A stretch of DNA of 64,000 nucleotides from Allocatelliglobosispora scoriae (GCF_014204945.1 NZ_JACHMN010000002.1:3247001-3311000); one strand, 5' to 3'. Shown: positions 11,686 to 21,368, counted from the stretch's first letter. Made by a program: numbers and translations. The notes: generated from the sequence alone by a model not told the origin.

Positions 11686-12048
11686 TTACTTACCGCCCGA
11701 CTTCGTGTAGGCCGTGATGATCTTCTCGGGCACCCGGCCACGCTCCTTGACCTGGTGTCCGTTGGCCGACGCCCACTTGCGCACGCGGGAGTTGAACTCC
11801 TTCTGCTCCGCGAGGGCGCCGGTGCGGCGAACCGTCGTCACCCGGGCGGGGCGGCGGCCGGTGGTCGCACGATCCACCTTCGTCGCCACCGCCACGTAGG
11901 GCGCCAGAAGTTCCCGCAGCTTGGTGTGGTTGGCGGGGCCCAGATCGATCTCGTAGGTGATGCCGTCGATGCCGAACTTGACTACCTTTACGCCCTCTTC
12001 GGATCCGTCGAGGTCATCCTTGTAGACGACGATCTCGTGCCGTGCCAT
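11686..12048 (-). CDS. lsr2: Lsr2 nucleoid-associated protein
   Basis: An H-NS-like silencer that bridges AT-rich DNA. The 120-residue protein starts MARHEIVVYKDDLDGS, the dimerisation domain. Its C-terminal DNA-binding domain contains KWASANGHQVKERGRVPEKI, including the AT-hook-like RGR. The start with GGAGGA upstream is preferred over one five codons earlier. The order lysS, lsr2, clpC on one strand is conserved in mycobacteria. Lsr2 genes are often autoregulated, but no site was identified here. Confidence 0.95.
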   Translation of the reverse strand: MARHEIVVYKDDLDGSEEGVKVVKFGIDGITYEIDLGPANHTKLRELLAPYVAVATKVDRATTGRRPARVTTVRRTGALAEQKEFNSRVRKWASANGHQVKERGRVPEKIITAYTKSGGK

Positions 12049-12136
12049 GAGCCATTCCTCCATCTTCGAAGAAGCCGCCGACCCGCCAGATTCCGCACCG
12101 GCAGGTCGACGCTATTCGCGATGAGGATAGCGCGTC

Positions 12137-13639
12137 TTATTCTGGCCGGACCAGTGGGAAGAGGATTGTCTCGCGAATTCCTAGTCCGGTGAGCGCCATG
12201 AGCAGTCGGTCGATCCCCATACCCACCCCGCCGGAGGGCGGCAGACCATATTCCATCGCGCGCAGGTAATCCTCGTCAAGGGGCATGGCCTCGGCGTCTC
12301 CCTTCGCCGCGAGCTTCGCCTGTGACTCGAAACGCTCACGTTGAATAACTGGGTCAACCAACTCCGAATACCCGGTGCCGAGTTCGAATCCCCGCACGTA
12401 AAGATCCCACTTTTCGGTAAGACCCGGCTCGCTGCGGTGCGCCCGCGTCAGCGGGCTCGTCTCCTCGGGATAGTCCTTCACGAAAGTCGGCTGCTGAAGA
12501 GAAGCCACGACGAGTTCCTCGAAGAGCTCCTCGGCGAGCTTGCCCGGGCCCCACTTAGGGTCGACACCCAGGCCGATCTTCTCCGCGAAGCGCACCAGCG
12601 CGGCATAGGGAGTCCGCACGGTCACCTCTTCGCCGAGCGCTTCCGAGATGGCACCGTAGAGGGTGATCGAAGGCCATTCGCCACCCAGATCGAATTCCGA
12701 GCCGTCGGCGTGGGTGACGACATGCGAACCCGCCACGGCGAAGGCCGCCTCTTGAATCAGCTCCCGTAGCAGCGTAGCCATCGAATTGTAGTCGCCGTAG
12801 GCCTCGTAGAACTCCAGCATCGCGAACTCGGGCGAGTGCGAGGAATCGATCCCCTCGTTGCGGAAGTTGCGGTTGATCTCGAAGACCTTGTCGATACCTC
12901 CTACCACACAACGCTTGAGATAGAGCTCCGGCGCGATGCGCAGATAGAGGTCGATGTCGAGTGCATTGGCGTGCGTCACGAAAGGCCTGGCCGCAGCACC
13001 ACCGTGCAGCAATTGCAGCATCGGGGTCTCCACCTCGACATAGCCCCGGTGGTGAAAAGAGTCACGAAGCGAACGCACTGCCGCGGCTCTCGTTCGCACC
13101 ATGTCGCGCGCCTGTGGCCGCATGATGAGGTCGACATAGCGCTGGCGCACTCGCGCCTCTTCCGACATCGGCTTGTGCGCCACCGGAAGCGGGCGCAGCG
13201 CCTTCGCCGTCATCGCCCAGTCGTCGGCGAGCACGCTCAGCTCGCCACGCCGGGACGTGATCACCTCGCCGCTGATGCCGACCTGGTCACCGAGGTCGAC
13301 GAGCCGCTTCCAGTCGGCGAGCCGCTCCTCGCCGACCTTGTCGAGAGAGAGCATCGCCTGCAGCTGGGTACCGTCGCCGTCCTGCAGCGTCGCGAAGCAG
13401 AGCTTGCCGGTGTTGCGGATGAAGATCACGCGGCCGGTCACCGCCGCGACCTCGCCCGTCTGCACATCGATGCCGAGATCGGCGTGTCGCGCGCGCAGCT
13501 CGGCGAGGGTCGCAGTCCGCGGATAACCCAGGGGGTACGCGTCGACGCCCGACTCGAGCAGCGCCTCGCGCTTGCCCCGGCGGATCCGCATCTGCTCCGG
13601 AAGGTCTTCAACGGGTTCGAGGCCGGGCTGATCGGACAT
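12137..13639 (-). CDS. lysS: Lysyl-tRNA synthetase, class II
   Basis: Charges tRNA-Lys. The 500-residue protein has an N-terminal OB-fold anticodon-binding domain ([20 protein letters not shown]) and a class II catalytic core with motif 2 [14 protein letters not shown] and motif 3 [13 protein letters not shown], ending near FPLVRPE as in other bacterial LysRS. The ATG chosen has GCAGGAG upstream. An in-frame start 16 codons earlier is less likely. It is oriented with lsr2 and clpC, 88 bases from lsr2. Confidence 0.97.
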   Translation of the reverse strand: MSDQPGLEPVEDLPEQMRIRRGKREALLESGVDAYPLGYPRTATLAELRARHADLGIDVQTGEVAAVTGRVIFIRNTGKLCFATLQDGDGTQLQAMLSLDKVGEERLADWKRLVDLGDQVGISGEVITSRRGELSVLADDWAMTAKALRPLPVAHKPMSEEARVRQRYVDLIMRPQARDMVRTRAAAVRSLRDSFHHRGYVEVETPMLQLLHGGAAARPFVTHANALDIDLYLRIAPELYLKRCVVGGIDKVFEINRNFRNEGIDSSHSPEFAMLEFYEAYGDYNSMATLLRELIQEAAFAVAGSHVVTHADGSEFDLGGEWPSITLYGAISEALGEEVTVRTPYAALVRFAEKIGLGVDPKWGPGKLAEELFEELVVASLQQPTFVKDYPEETSPLTRAHRSEPGLTEKWDLYVRGFELGTGYSELVDPVIQRERFESQAKLAAKGDAEAMPLDEDYLRAMEYGLPPSGGVGMGIDRLLMALTGLGIRETILFPLVRPE

Positions 13640-13743
13640 GGCGGAATGCTCCTGCGGGCGTAGTGAGGACGTCGGATGCGGTCGCATCAGCCTACCGATG
13701 CACCTTGATCACCTTGCCGCGGTCGGTCGGTATCGTGTCGCCC

Positions 13744-14496
13744 ATGACCAGCGACGAACATCGCCTCGCCTTCGGTGCCGCTGCCTCGCTCTACGACCGG
13801 GCCCGGCCCACCTACCCCGCTGAGGCGCTGACGTGGACGTTTGCGCCGCTGGGTGCCGGTCCGCTGCGGGTCGTCGACCTCGGCGCCGGTACAGGGCTGC
13901 TGACCCGGGTCCTGCTCGCGGCGGGACATGAGGTGATCCCCGTCGAGCCCGACGCGGGCATGCGGGCGGCGCTGGCGGCCGCCACGCCGGGTGTCACCGC
14001 GCTCGCCGGATCCGCGGAGGAGATCCCGCTGCCCGACGGGAGCGTCGACGCCGTGGTGGCCGGGACGGCGTACCACTGGTTCGTGCCGGAACGCGCGCAT
14101 CCGGAGGTCGCCCGCGTGCTGCGCCCCGGCGGCGTCTTCGCGCCGATCTGGAACGACCGGGACACGACCGAAGACTGGACCATGAAGCTGGCCGCGATCA
14201 TGCGCAGCTATCGGGGCTCCTTCGAACGCCGCCACGAACTCGACCGGACGATGACCTTCGGCGATCTCTTCGGTCCGGTGGTCAAGGCGGAGTTCCGCCA
14301 CGCCGTCCCGCAGACCCCGCAGGGATTGGCCGACCTGATCGCGTCGAGGTCGTATTACCTTGTGGCCGACGAGGCGAGGCGGCAGGAGATGCTGGACGAC
14401 GTGGCCGCCCTCTGCGCCACCCACCCGGACCTGGCCGGCCGTACCGCTTTCGACCTCCCATACGTCACAGCGGTCTACCGGGCGGTGAGGCACTGA
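13744..14496 (+). CDS. Class I SAM-dependent methyltransferase
   Basis: A 250-residue methyltransferase of the UbiE/COQ5-like type. Motif I is VVDLGAGTGLLTRVLLAAG (about residues 40-58), the acidic ribose-binding end of strand 2 is IPVEPD, and post-I is LPDGSVDAVVAGTAYHWF. These bind S-adenosylmethionine, but the substrate is not predictable. The ATG starting MTSDEHRLAFGAAA is preferred to an earlier one that runs into the divergent lysS promoter. It converges with the serine hydrolase, and a long palindrome begins at its stop codon. Confidence 0.85.
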   Translation: MTSDEHRLAFGAAASLYDRARPTYPAEALTWTFAPLGAGPLRVVDLGAGTGLLTRVLLAAGHEVIPVEPDAGMRAALAAATPGVTALAGSAEEIPLPDGSVDAVVAGTAYHWFVPERAHPEVARVLRPGGVFAPIWNDRDTTEDWTMKLAAIMRSYRGSFERRHELDRTMTFGDLFGPVVKAEFRHAVPQTPQGLADLIASRSYYLVADEARRQEMLDDVAALCATHPDLAGRTAFDLPYVTAVYRAVRH

Positions 14497-14575
14497 AATT
14501 CCCGTTGATCAAGGGAAGACTCGCCGCATTTCGGACACCCGACATGGTGAGTCTTCCCTTGATCAACGCGAATTT
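14496..14575. repeat. Dispersed palindromic element A, copy 1
   Basis: Two 30-nt arms match in 28 positions around a 20-nt loop. The arm core is GTTGATCAAGGGAAGACTC. It fills the gap between convergent genes. A near-identical copy, including loop sequence, lies about 37 kb away at the other A site. It probably acts as a bidirectional terminator, but the conserved loop and sequence exceed what termination needs. Confidence 0.85.
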
Positions 14576-14579
14576 TGGG

Positions 14580-15650
14580 TCAGTTTTTTAGCTGTGCTGC
14601 TACCTGCTTGCAGATGTCGGCACCGTAGGACATGCCTAGGGCGATGGGGTAGCGGGTTTCCACGCCCATGGCCCAGCCATCGCCGATGGCCAGGCAGTTG
14701 ACGGTGTACTCCTGAGTGGCCTGGCGGTCCACCCAGCCGTTCTTGATGGCGATCTTCGACTGGACCGAGGCCTCGAACGCCTTGCGGATGCCGAAGTTGC
14801 CCTGGCCGCGTACCTTCTGCATCTCGCTGATCAGCCACTTCGTCCACTTGTCGCCGGCCGCCTTGCCGCTGGCGATACAGGCTCCGAGCTTCGCGGTGTC
14901 ATAGGGCGACAGGAGCGTGTTGCTCCAGTTGTCGGTGGCGGTCGAGTCCTTCATGCCGCAGATGGAGATCATGCGCTTCGTCGAGGCCGCCTTGCCGACG
15001 GCGCTGAACAGCGAGCTCGCGGCGGTGTTGTCGCTGTCGCGGATCATGATGGTGACCTCTTGCAGCCGGGCATCGCTGGGGGTACGCCCGGCCTCGGCCT
15101 CGCGGCGCAGGAAGTCGGCACCGATCCACGCCTTGATCATCGAGGCGGTCTTGTTGGTCCCGTGCATGTTCTTCGAGCCGTAGATCTCGCCGGTGGTCAG
15201 GTCCATCAGCGCCCAGCTCCACCAGCCCGACGCGTTGATCTTCACCGTATGCGGCCCGACCAGCAGGTTCGCCATCTCGGTGCCGCTCGGCTTCGCCGGA
15301 CTCGACGATGGCGAGGCGGGCGGCTTGGACGGCGCCGCGCTCCTGGTGCCCGACGCGCCCGCGGCCGGCTTGCCCCAGGAGGCGCTGTCGGTCGGCACGT
15401 GGTTGCCGCTGGGGCCGCTCGCCGCGTAGACGACGGTCCCGACCAGCGCGGCGAGCAGCAGCACCGTGCCGACGATGATGGCTGTCCGACCGCGGTTGTC
15501 CGGGGGCGGCGGGGGTGGGTCCGCTCGCCGGGAGCCACCCGTACGCCCAGCGGGGATCATCGCGATCTCACGGGTCGGCTCGGCGAAGACCGCGATCTCG
15601 GTGGTCTCGTCCGTGCCGCCCCGTCGATGACCCGGGTTCTGGTAAGTCAC
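14580..15650 (-). CDS. Membrane-anchored serine hydrolase, class A beta-lactamase/PBP-like (paralogue 1)
   Basis: A 356-residue protein with a cytoplasmic N-terminus of about 55 residues, one transmembrane helix (TAIIVGTVLLLAALVGTVVY), a Ser/Pro/Ala linker and an exported hydrolase domain (about 130-356). The penicillin-binding-fold motifs are visible: S170-M-I-K173 (SxxK), S206-D207-N208 (SDN) and K303-N304-G305 in place of KTG/KSG. The KNG variant makes true beta-lactamase activity uncertain; a transpeptidase or carboxypeptidase-like role, or an inactive relative, is possible. The next minus-strand gene is a paralogue 38 bases away. Confidence 0.75.
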   Translation of the reverse strand: MTYQNPGHRRGGTDETTEIAVFAEPTREIAMIPAGRTGGSRRADPPPPPPDNRGRTAIIVGTVLLLAALVGTVVYAASGPSGNHVPTDSASWGKPAAGASGTRSAAPSKPPASPSSSPAKPSGTEMANLLVGPHTVKINASGWWSWALMDLTTGEIYGSKNMHGTNKTASMIKAWIGADFLRREAEAGRTPSDARLQEVTIMIRDSDNTAASSLFSAVGKAASTKRMISICGMKDSTATDNWSNTLLSPYDTAKLGACIASGKAAGDKWTKWLISEMQKVRGQGNFGIRKAFEASVQSKIAIKNGWVDRQATQEYTVNCLAIGDGWAMGVETRYPIALGMSYGADICKQVAAQLKN

Positions 15651-15688
15651 GGTCTAGCTCCGATGCTCAGGGTGCGGATGAGGGGTGC

Positions 15689-16702
15689 TCAGGGCTGCTG
15701 GCTGGGCTGGACGCTCGGCGACACGCTGGGCGACGGTGACGGCTCGGGCTGCGGGTAGACGAGCTGCATCGTCACCGACTTGCAGATGGCCGCGCCGGCC
15801 TGCAGGCCCTTCAGCCAGGACTTGAAATTCTTGTTCGGCAGGCGCATCTGCACCGAGAGGACCCAGTCCTCGTGGATCGCCAGGCAGTTGATGTGCCACG
15901 AGGCGTCGTAGTTGAGCATCGTCCAGCCGTTCTTGATGCTCGTCCCGGCGATGAGGTTCTCGGGCAGTCCGTCGATGATGCCCCAGTGGCCGCCGCCGGT
16001 CTTGCCGCTCGACGTATTGGCCGTGACCAGCCCGCGGACGTTGCGCATCTCGGTCAGGACGTACTCGGTCCACTTCTCGCCGGCCGCCTTGCCGCTGATG
16101 ATGCAGTCGCCCATCCGGGTGACGTCCTGTGCGGTGATCTGCGTGAAGGACCACCACCCGGCGTAGGGCGCTTTGGTGTAGTTCTTCGCGTTCATGCCGC
16201 AGATCGAGTTCAGCCGGGCGATCGACTTCGTCTTGCCGACCTTGGACCAGAGCGAGGCGGCGGAGTTGTCGTTGCTGTCCCGGATCGCCGTGGAGGTCAG
16301 CTTCAACTCGGCGGCCGTGGGCACCTTGGTGCCCTTGAGCCGGAGGAAGTCGGAGACGATCCAGGCCTTGATCATGGACTCGGTCGAGTTGGTGCCGGTG
16401 GCGGAGTTGGCCGAGCCGTTGATCTCGCCGGTCTTGCGGTCCATCAGCGCCCAGGCGAAGTACTTCGCGGTGGTCGGCGTCGCGATCGTCGGCCCGGCCT
16501 TCAGCGTGGGCGGCGGCGGGGGTGGCGGCGGTGCCGGAGTCGGCTCGGGCAGCCCGTCCCTGCCCTGGCCGGCGTGGCTCGGCGAGCTGGCCGACAGCTT
16601 GCTCCACACCACCGGTACGAGCATGCCCACGCCGAGCAGCACCGAGGTGATAGCGATGATCATCGGCGCACGGCTACGCCGTTTCGCGGCACGACGGGGC
16701 AT
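15689..16702 (-). CDS. Membrane-anchored serine hydrolase, class A beta-lactamase/PBP-like (paralogue 2)
   Basis: A 337-residue paralogue of the neighbouring gene. The start with GGAG upstream gives MPRRAAKRRSRAP followed by a single membrane helix (MIIAITSVLLGVGMLVPVVW) and a polyproline linker. Motifs are S109-M-I-K112 and K257-N258-G259. The SDN region reads DSNDN, with one residue more than the paralogue. The Pro/Ser tail after the domain is unusual. It is transcribed first, with paralogue 1 downstream, and is divergent from paaA. A local duplication is likely; substrate unknown. Confidence 0.72.
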   Translation of the reverse strand: MPRRAAKRRSRAPMIIAITSVLLGVGMLVPVVWSKLSASSPSHAGQGRDGLPEPTPAPPPPPPPPTLKAGPTIATPTTAKYFAWALMDRKTGEINGSANSATGTNSTESMIKAWIVSDFLRLKGTKVPTAAELKLTSTAIRDSNDNSAASLWSKVGKTKSIARLNSICGMNAKNYTKAPYAGWWSFTQITAQDVTRMGDCIISGKAAGEKWTEYVLTEMRNVRGLVTANTSSGKTGGGHWGIIDGLPENLIAGTSIKNGWTMLNYDASWHINCLAIHEDWVLSVQMRLPNKNFKSWLKGLQAGAAICKSVTMQLVYPQPEPSPSPSVSPSVQPSQQP

Positions 16703-16844
16703 GAGGGGGCTCCGGGGTCGACTGAGGGGATCGAGCAACGGCTTATGGGGTCTGCCGCGAGAAACTGTATGACATCGACACCGGGTTTGCGGTTCCGTGT
16801 GACACCTACTTGCCGGATCCGCGCGACGCTGTAACACTGTGAAT

Positions 16845-17858
16845 ATGGCTGACACACTGCTCGGCGAGGTTGCCGCGGCCGAGGCGGACCTGCGGGAGGC
16901 CGCACTCAACCGGCTGGCGCACGACGACGGACGGACCGCCGAGGAGACCTTCGAGGCGGTGATCGCCGCCGACCAGAAGGTCGAGCCGCGAGACTGGATG
17001 CCCGACGCCTACCGCAAGGGGCTCATCCGCCAGATCGCGCAGCACGCGCACTCCGAGATCATCGGGATGCAGCCGGAGGGAAACTGGATCACCAGGGCGC
17101 CCTCGCTCAAGCGCAAGGCGATCCTGCTCGCCAAGGTGCAGGACGAGGCCGGCCACGGGCTCTACCTCTACGCCGCCGCCGAGACCCTCGGCATCAGCCG
17201 CGACGAGCTGGTCGACGCGCTGCTCACGGGCCGTCAGAAATACAGCTCCATCTTCAATTACCCCACGCTGACCTGGGCAGACATGGGTGCGATCGGGTGG
17301 CTGGTCGACGGCGCCGCGATCGTCAACCAGGTGCCGATCTGCCGCTGCTCCTACGGGCCCTACGCCCGCGCGATGATCCGCATCTGCAAGGAGGAGTCGT
17401 TCCACCAGCGCCAGGGCTACGAGATCCTCTACACGCTGAGCAACGGCACCGCCGCGCAGCACGAGATGGCGCAGGAGTCGATCAACCGCTGGTGGTACCC
17501 GTCGCTGGCGATGTTCGGCCCGCCCGACGCCGACTCCACCCACAGCGCCCAGTCGATGGCCTGGAAGATCAAGCGGCACTCCAACGACGAGCTGCGGCAG
17601 CGCTTCGTCGACATGTGCGTCCCCCAGGCTGAAGTGTTGGGGCTCACAATTCCCGACCCGGAGCTGCGCTGGAACGAGGAGCGCGGGCACCACGACTACA
17701 CCTCACCCGACTTCGAGGAGCTGATGCGCGTGGTCAAGGGAGACGGACCCTGCAACGCCGAAAGGATGGCCCACCGGCGGCGCGCCCACACCGACGGAGC
17801 CTGGGTCCGTGCTGCGGCCGAGGCCTACGCGGCCAAGCACGACGGGAGCGACCGATGA
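16845..17858 (+). CDS. paaA: Phenylacetyl-CoA epoxidase subunit PaaA
   Basis: The catalytic alpha subunit of the multicomponent diiron enzyme that epoxidises the ring of phenylacetyl-CoA. The 337-residue protein carries the ferritin-like four-helix bundle with iron ligands in the KVQDEAGHG and CKEESFHQR motifs. Length and sequence are standard. The ATG is used here, but GTG two codons earlier is equally open; neither has a clear Shine-Dalgarno sequence. It leads a tightly overlapping paaABCDE operon (four-base overlap with paaB). No other paa gene (paaG, paaZ, paaK) lies in the window. Confidence 0.96.
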   Translation: MADTLLGEVAAAEADLREAALNRLAHDDGRTAEETFEAVIAADQKVEPRDWMPDAYRKGLIRQIAQHAHSEIIGMQPEGNWITRAPSLKRKAILLAKVQDEAGHGLYLYAAAETLGISRDELVDALLTGRQKYSSIFNYPTLTWADMGAIGWLVDGAAIVNQVPICRCSYGPYARAMIRICKEESFHQRQGYEILYTLSNGTAAQHEMAQESINRWWYPSLAMFGPPDADSTHSAQSMAWKIKRHSNDELRQRFVDMCVPQAEVLGLTIPDPELRWNEERGHHDYTSPDFEELMRVVKGDGPCNAERMAHRRRAHTDGAWVRAAAEAYAAKHDGSDR

Positions 17859-18127
17859 GCCTCTTCGAAGTCTTCGTCCGGCCACGGCGCGGGCTCTCCC
17901 ACACCCACGTCGGCAGCCTGCACGCACCCGATGCCGAGATGGCGCTGCGCAATGCGCGTGACCTCTACACCCGTCGGCAGGAGGGCGTCTCGATCTGGGT
18001 GGTCCGCGCCGACGAGATCACCGCGTCCAGCCCGGACGAGAAGGACGCCTTCTTCGACCCGGCCGCCGACAAGATCTACCGCCACCCCACGTTCTACGCC
18101 GTGCCGGACGGAGCGCCACACCTGTGA
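17855..18127 (+). CDS. paaB: Phenylacetyl-CoA epoxidase subunit PaaB
   Basis: A small 90-residue structural subunit that bridges PaaAC heterodimers in the epoxidase complex. It begins [21 protein letters not shown], characteristic of PaaB, and has the HNPF-like C-terminal region ([10 protein letters not shown]). It overlaps both paaA and paaC by four bases, implying coupled translation in equal amounts. Confidence 0.95.
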   Translation: MSLFEVFVRPRRGLSHTHVGSLHAPDAEMALRNARDLYTRRQEGVSIWVVRADEITASSPDEKDAFFDPAADKIYRHPTFYAVPDGAPHL

Positions 18128-18807
18128 CCGGGACAGAGCTCGCCCTTCAGCTCGGCGATGACGCGCTCATCGCGGCGCAGCGGCTCGCCGAGTGGTCGGC
18201 CCGCGCACCCTCGATGGAGGAGGACGTGGCGCTCGCCAACATCGCGCTCGACCAGCTCGGCGCCGCCCGCCTCTTCCTCGCCGAGGTCGGCGACGAGGAC
18301 GAGCTCGCCTTCCTGCGTGCCGATCACGAGTTCCGCAACTGCCTGCTGGTCGAGCTGCCCAACGGGCCCTACCGGGGCGACCTGGACTTCGGGTGGACCA
18401 TCGCCAAGCTGCTCTTCCTCTCGTCGGCTCAGCTTCTGCGCTATCGGACCATCGCCGCCGAGGGCGGACCGCTCGCACCGATCGCGGCGAAGGTGGCGAA
18501 GGAGTCGGCCTACCACGTGGACCACGCCAGCCGGTGGACGATCCGGCTGGGCGACGGGACACCCGAGTCGCACGATCGGATGGCGGCTGCGGTGGAGGGG
18601 CTCTGGGCGTACTCATCGGAGGTCTGCGACGACCGGGCGGCCTGGCTGGCTCTGATCGAGCCGGTGCTCGCCGAGGCGACGCTGCCGCGACCGGCCGACG
18701 GCCCGGTGCGCGACGGCGGCCGGGCCGGGCGGCACACCGAGCACCTGAGCTACCTGCTGGGCGAGATGCAGGTGCTGCACCGCGCGCACCCGGGGGCGCA
18801 ATGGTGA
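18124..18807 (+). CDS. paaC: Phenylacetyl-CoA epoxidase subunit PaaC
   Basis: The structural beta subunit, a non-catalytic ferritin-like partner of PaaA. The 227-residue protein shows the typical APSMEEDVALANIALDQLGAAR and HEFRNCLLVELPNG segments and a late VAKESAYHVDHASRW helix. GTG start. It overlaps paaB upstream and paaD downstream by a few bases. Confidence 0.94.
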   Translation: MTGTELALQLGDDALIAAQRLAEWSARAPSMEEDVALANIALDQLGAARLFLAEVGDEDELAFLRADHEFRNCLLVELPNGPYRGDLDFGWTIAKLLFLSSAQLLRYRTIAAEGGPLAPIAAKVAKESAYHVDHASRWTIRLGDGTPESHDRMAAAVEGLWAYSSEVCDDRAAWLALIEPVLAEATLPRPADGPVRDGGRAGRHTEHLSYLLGEMQVLHRAHPGAQW

Positions 18808-19289
18808 CCGCCGAGGCGAGCAGGCTGGAGGAGCTGGTCGGTGCGGTGCTCGACCCGGAGCTGCGGGTCATCACCATCGGTGAGCTCGGCGTGCTGCGCT
18901 CGGTCGACGTCGGCGCGCAGGGGCACGTGCGGGTCGTGATCACTCCGACCTATTCGGGCTGCCCGGCGATGGACGCGATCCGGGAGGACATCGTGGGTGC
19001 GCTCGCCGAGGCCGGGCACCCCGACGCCGAGATCGTCACGACCCTCTCACCGCCGTGGAGCACCGACATGATCACCGAGTCCGGCCGTACCGCGCTGGCG
19101 CTCGCGGGCATCGCACCGCCGCACCAGGCACCGCGCGGCTCGACGGTGCTGCTGCAGATCGCACCGCACTGCCCGCGCTGCGGCTCCGGCCACACCGAGC
19201 AGATCAGCCGCTTTGGCTCCACCGCCTGCCAGTCCATCTGGCGCTGCACCTCCTGCGCCGAGCCGTTCGACGCGATAAGGCCGTTCTGA
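18801..19289 (+). CDS. paaD: Phenylacetate degradation protein PaaD
   Basis: A 162-residue accessory protein for maturation of the epoxidase iron centres. It contains a MIP18/SufT-like domain (LDPELRVITIGELGVLRSV, TPTYSGCPAMDAI) and a C-terminal zinc-ribbon-like set of cysteines (CPRCGSGHTEQ...CRCTSC pattern). The ATG overlaps the end of paaC and its stop overlaps the paaE start (TGATG). Its length is normal. Confidence 0.94.
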   Translation: MVTAEASRLEELVGAVLDPELRVITIGELGVLRSVDVGAQGHVRVVITPTYSGCPAMDAIREDIVGALAEAGHPDAEIVTTLSPPWSTDMITESGRTALALAGIAPPHQAPRGSTVLLQIAPHCPRCGSGHTEQISRFGSTACQSIWRCTSCAEPFDAIRPF

Positions 19290-20326
19290 TGAAGTTCCAC
19301 AAGCTCACGGTCACCGAGGTCGACCGGCTCTGCCCGGACGCCCTGATGATCACGTTTGCTGTCCCGGCCGGGAGCCTCGCCGACTTCGCCTTCCAGCCGG
19401 GTCAGCACCTCACCTTCGATCCGGAGCTGCGCCGCTCCTACTCGCTCTGCTCGCCCCCGAGTGAGCTGCGGCACGGCGGGACGGTGCGGATCGGCGTCCG
19501 GGTGCTGCCCGGGGGCGCCTTCTCCGCCGCGGCGATGGAGCTGCAGGCGGGCGACATCGTCGAGGCGATGCCGCCGCTGGGCCGGTTCGGCACCGACTTC
19601 GTGCCCGGCCGTGTCCGGCGTTACGGAGCGATCGTGGCCGGGTCGGGGATCACCCCGGTCCTCTCCCTCATCGCCGCCGGACTCGAGATCGAGCAGGGGA
19701 GCACCTTCGCCGTGCTCTTCGGCAACCGCACCTCGGCGAGCGTGATGTTCGCCGACGAACTCGCCGATCTCAAGGACCGTTACCCCGACCGGCTGCAGGT
19801 GCTCCACGTGCTCTCCCGCGAGGCGCACGACATCGAGCTCTTCCACGGACGCCTCGACACCGAGCGAGTCGAGCGGCTCCTCCCGCTGGTGGGGCCGGTG
19901 GACGAGTGGTTCCTCTGCGGCCCGCAGGGCATGGTCGAGGGAGCCCGGCAGGTGCTCTCCCGCGAGGGCGCAGCGATCGTGCACACCGAGCTCTTCCACG
20001 CCGACTCGGCCGGACCGTCCGCGCCGAGTGCCTCGACGGCGCAATCCGGTGATGTCACCGTCACCATCAAGCTCGACGGGCGGGCGACCTCGCTCACGAT
20101 GGACTCCGGCGAGCGGGTTCTCGACGCCGCTCTGCGCGTGCGACCTGAGCTGCCCTTCGCGTGCCGGGGCGGCGTCTGCTCCACCTGCCGCGCCCGGGTA
20201 GTTGAAGGAAATGTGAACATGGTCACCAACTGGGCACTCGAACCGGAGGATGTCGCGGCCGGTTATGTCCTGACCTGCCAGGCCGTGCCGACCAGCGAAA
20301 ATCTGGTCGTGGACTACGACGCGTAG
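19289..20326 (+). CDS. paaE: Phenylacetyl-CoA epoxidase reductase PaaE
   Basis: Transfers electrons from NADPH to the PaaAC diiron site. The 345-residue protein has a ferredoxin-reductase FAD domain (RRSYSLCSPP motif binds flavin), a NAD(P)-binding domain (VAGSGITPVLSLI) and a C-terminal plant-type [2Fe-2S] domain with cysteines in CRGGVCSTC plus a distant fourth Cys (VLTCQ). It completes the five-gene operon, whose members all overlap. Confidence 0.96.
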   Translation: MKFHKLTVTEVDRLCPDALMITFAVPAGSLADFAFQPGQHLTFDPELRRSYSLCSPPSELRHGGTVRIGVRVLPGGAFSAAAMELQAGDIVEAMPPLGRFGTDFVPGRVRRYGAIVAGSGITPVLSLIAAGLEIEQGSTFAVLFGNRTSASVMFADELADLKDRYPDRLQVLHVLSREAHDIELFHGRLDTERVERLLPLVGPVDEWFLCGPQGMVEGARQVLSREGAAIVHTELFHADSAGPSAPSASTAQSGDVTVTIKLDGRATSLTMDSGERVLDAALRVRPELPFACRGGVCSTCRARVVEGNVNMVTNWALEPEDVAAGYVLTCQAVPTSENLVVDYDA

Positions 20327-20447
20327 ACCCATTCTGTCCGCCGGTTAATCCCTTAGAGGACATCGTCACAAAGGCTTGTCCAGCATCCGGGACCCGCGCG
20401 CATACTGGCCTTCGACCGGTACCCCTGCAACGGACTGGATCAAGGCC

Positions 20448-21368
20448 ATGACATTTACCGTCGGCATCATCGGCGCGGGACGCGTCGGCTCCGTTCTCGG
20501 CTCGGCGCTGCAAGCCGCCGGCCACCGAGTGGTCGCCGCCTCCGGCACCTCGGCAGCGACCCGGCACCGCATCGCCACCCTCCTCCCGATGGCGCAGCTG
20601 CTGCCCGCCGACGAGGTGGCCCGCGCCGCGACGAACCTGCTGATCATCTCGGTCCCCGACGACTCCCTCGCGGGCGTCGTCGCAGGTCTCGCCGCAGTCG
20701 GTGCGATCAGCCCCGGCCAGATCGTCGCGCACACCTCCGGCGCCCACGGACTCTCGGTCCTGGAGCCCGCCGTCGAGCTCGGCGCGCGACCCCTCGCCCT
20801 GCACCCCGCGATGACCTTCACCGGCGGCACCGCCGACCTCGACCGGCTCGCCGACGGCATCTCCTTCGGCGTCACCGCGCCGATCGACCTCGCGCCCATC
20901 GCCGACGTGCTCGTCAGCGACCTCGGCGGCGAGGTCGAGTGGATCGCCGAGGCCGACCGGCCGCTCTATCACGCAGCGCTCGCCCACGGCGCCAACCACC
21001 TGGTCACGCTCGTCAACGAGGCGGCCGACCGGCTCCGCGACGCCGGGGTGACCAACCCCGAGATGGTGCTCGCGCCGCTGCTGACCGCCGCGCTCAGCAA
21101 CGCGCTGCACCTCGGTGACGCCGCGCTGACCGGACCCGTCTCCCGGGGCGACGCCGGCACGGTCGCCAAGCACGTCACCGCCCTCAGCGCGGTCGCGCCC
21201 GAATCGGTGCCGACCTATCTCGCCCTCGCCCGGCGCACTGCGGACCGGGCCATCGCCGTCGGCCGGCTGCGCCCCACCGACGCCGAGCCGCTGCTCGATG
21301 TCCTCGCCGGGCACCCCGAGAGCGCCGCTGCCGTCGGGACCGTCGTCGGCGAGGGGGCCAAGGCGTGA
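20448..21368 (+). CDS. DUF2520 Rossmann-fold protein of the pantothenate operon
   Basis: A 306-residue protein with an N-terminal dinucleotide-binding fold ([13 protein letters not shown], residues 6-18) and a helical C-terminal DUF2520 domain. The overall plan resembles 6-phosphogluconate dehydrogenase/ketopantoate reductase relatives. The ATG chosen starts the Rossmann strand. It overlaps panC by four bases; the mycobacterial counterpart Rv3603c also sits directly upstream of panC. Since no panE is visible here, a reductase role in pantothenate synthesis is conceivable but unproven. Confidence 0.85.
   Translation: MTFTVGIIGAGRVGSVLGSALQAAGHRVVAASGTSAATRHRIATLLPMAQLLPADEVARAATNLLIISVPDDSLAGVVAGLAAVGAISPGQIVAHTSGAHGLSVLEPAVELGARPLALHPAMTFTGGTADLDRLADGISFGVTAPIDLAPIADVLVSDLGGEVEWIAEADRPLYHAALAHGANHLVTLVNEAADRLRDAGVTNPEMVLAPLLTAALSNALHLGDAALTGPVSRGDAGTVAKHVTALSAVAPESVPTYLALARRTADRAIAVGRLRPTDAEPLLDVLAGHPESAAAVGTVVGEGAKA

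Noticed and set aside
12386-12410. A GTTCGAATCCC stretch resembling a tRNA T-loop
   Set aside because: It lies inside lysS in a conserved coding segment and no cloverleaf can be formed around it.
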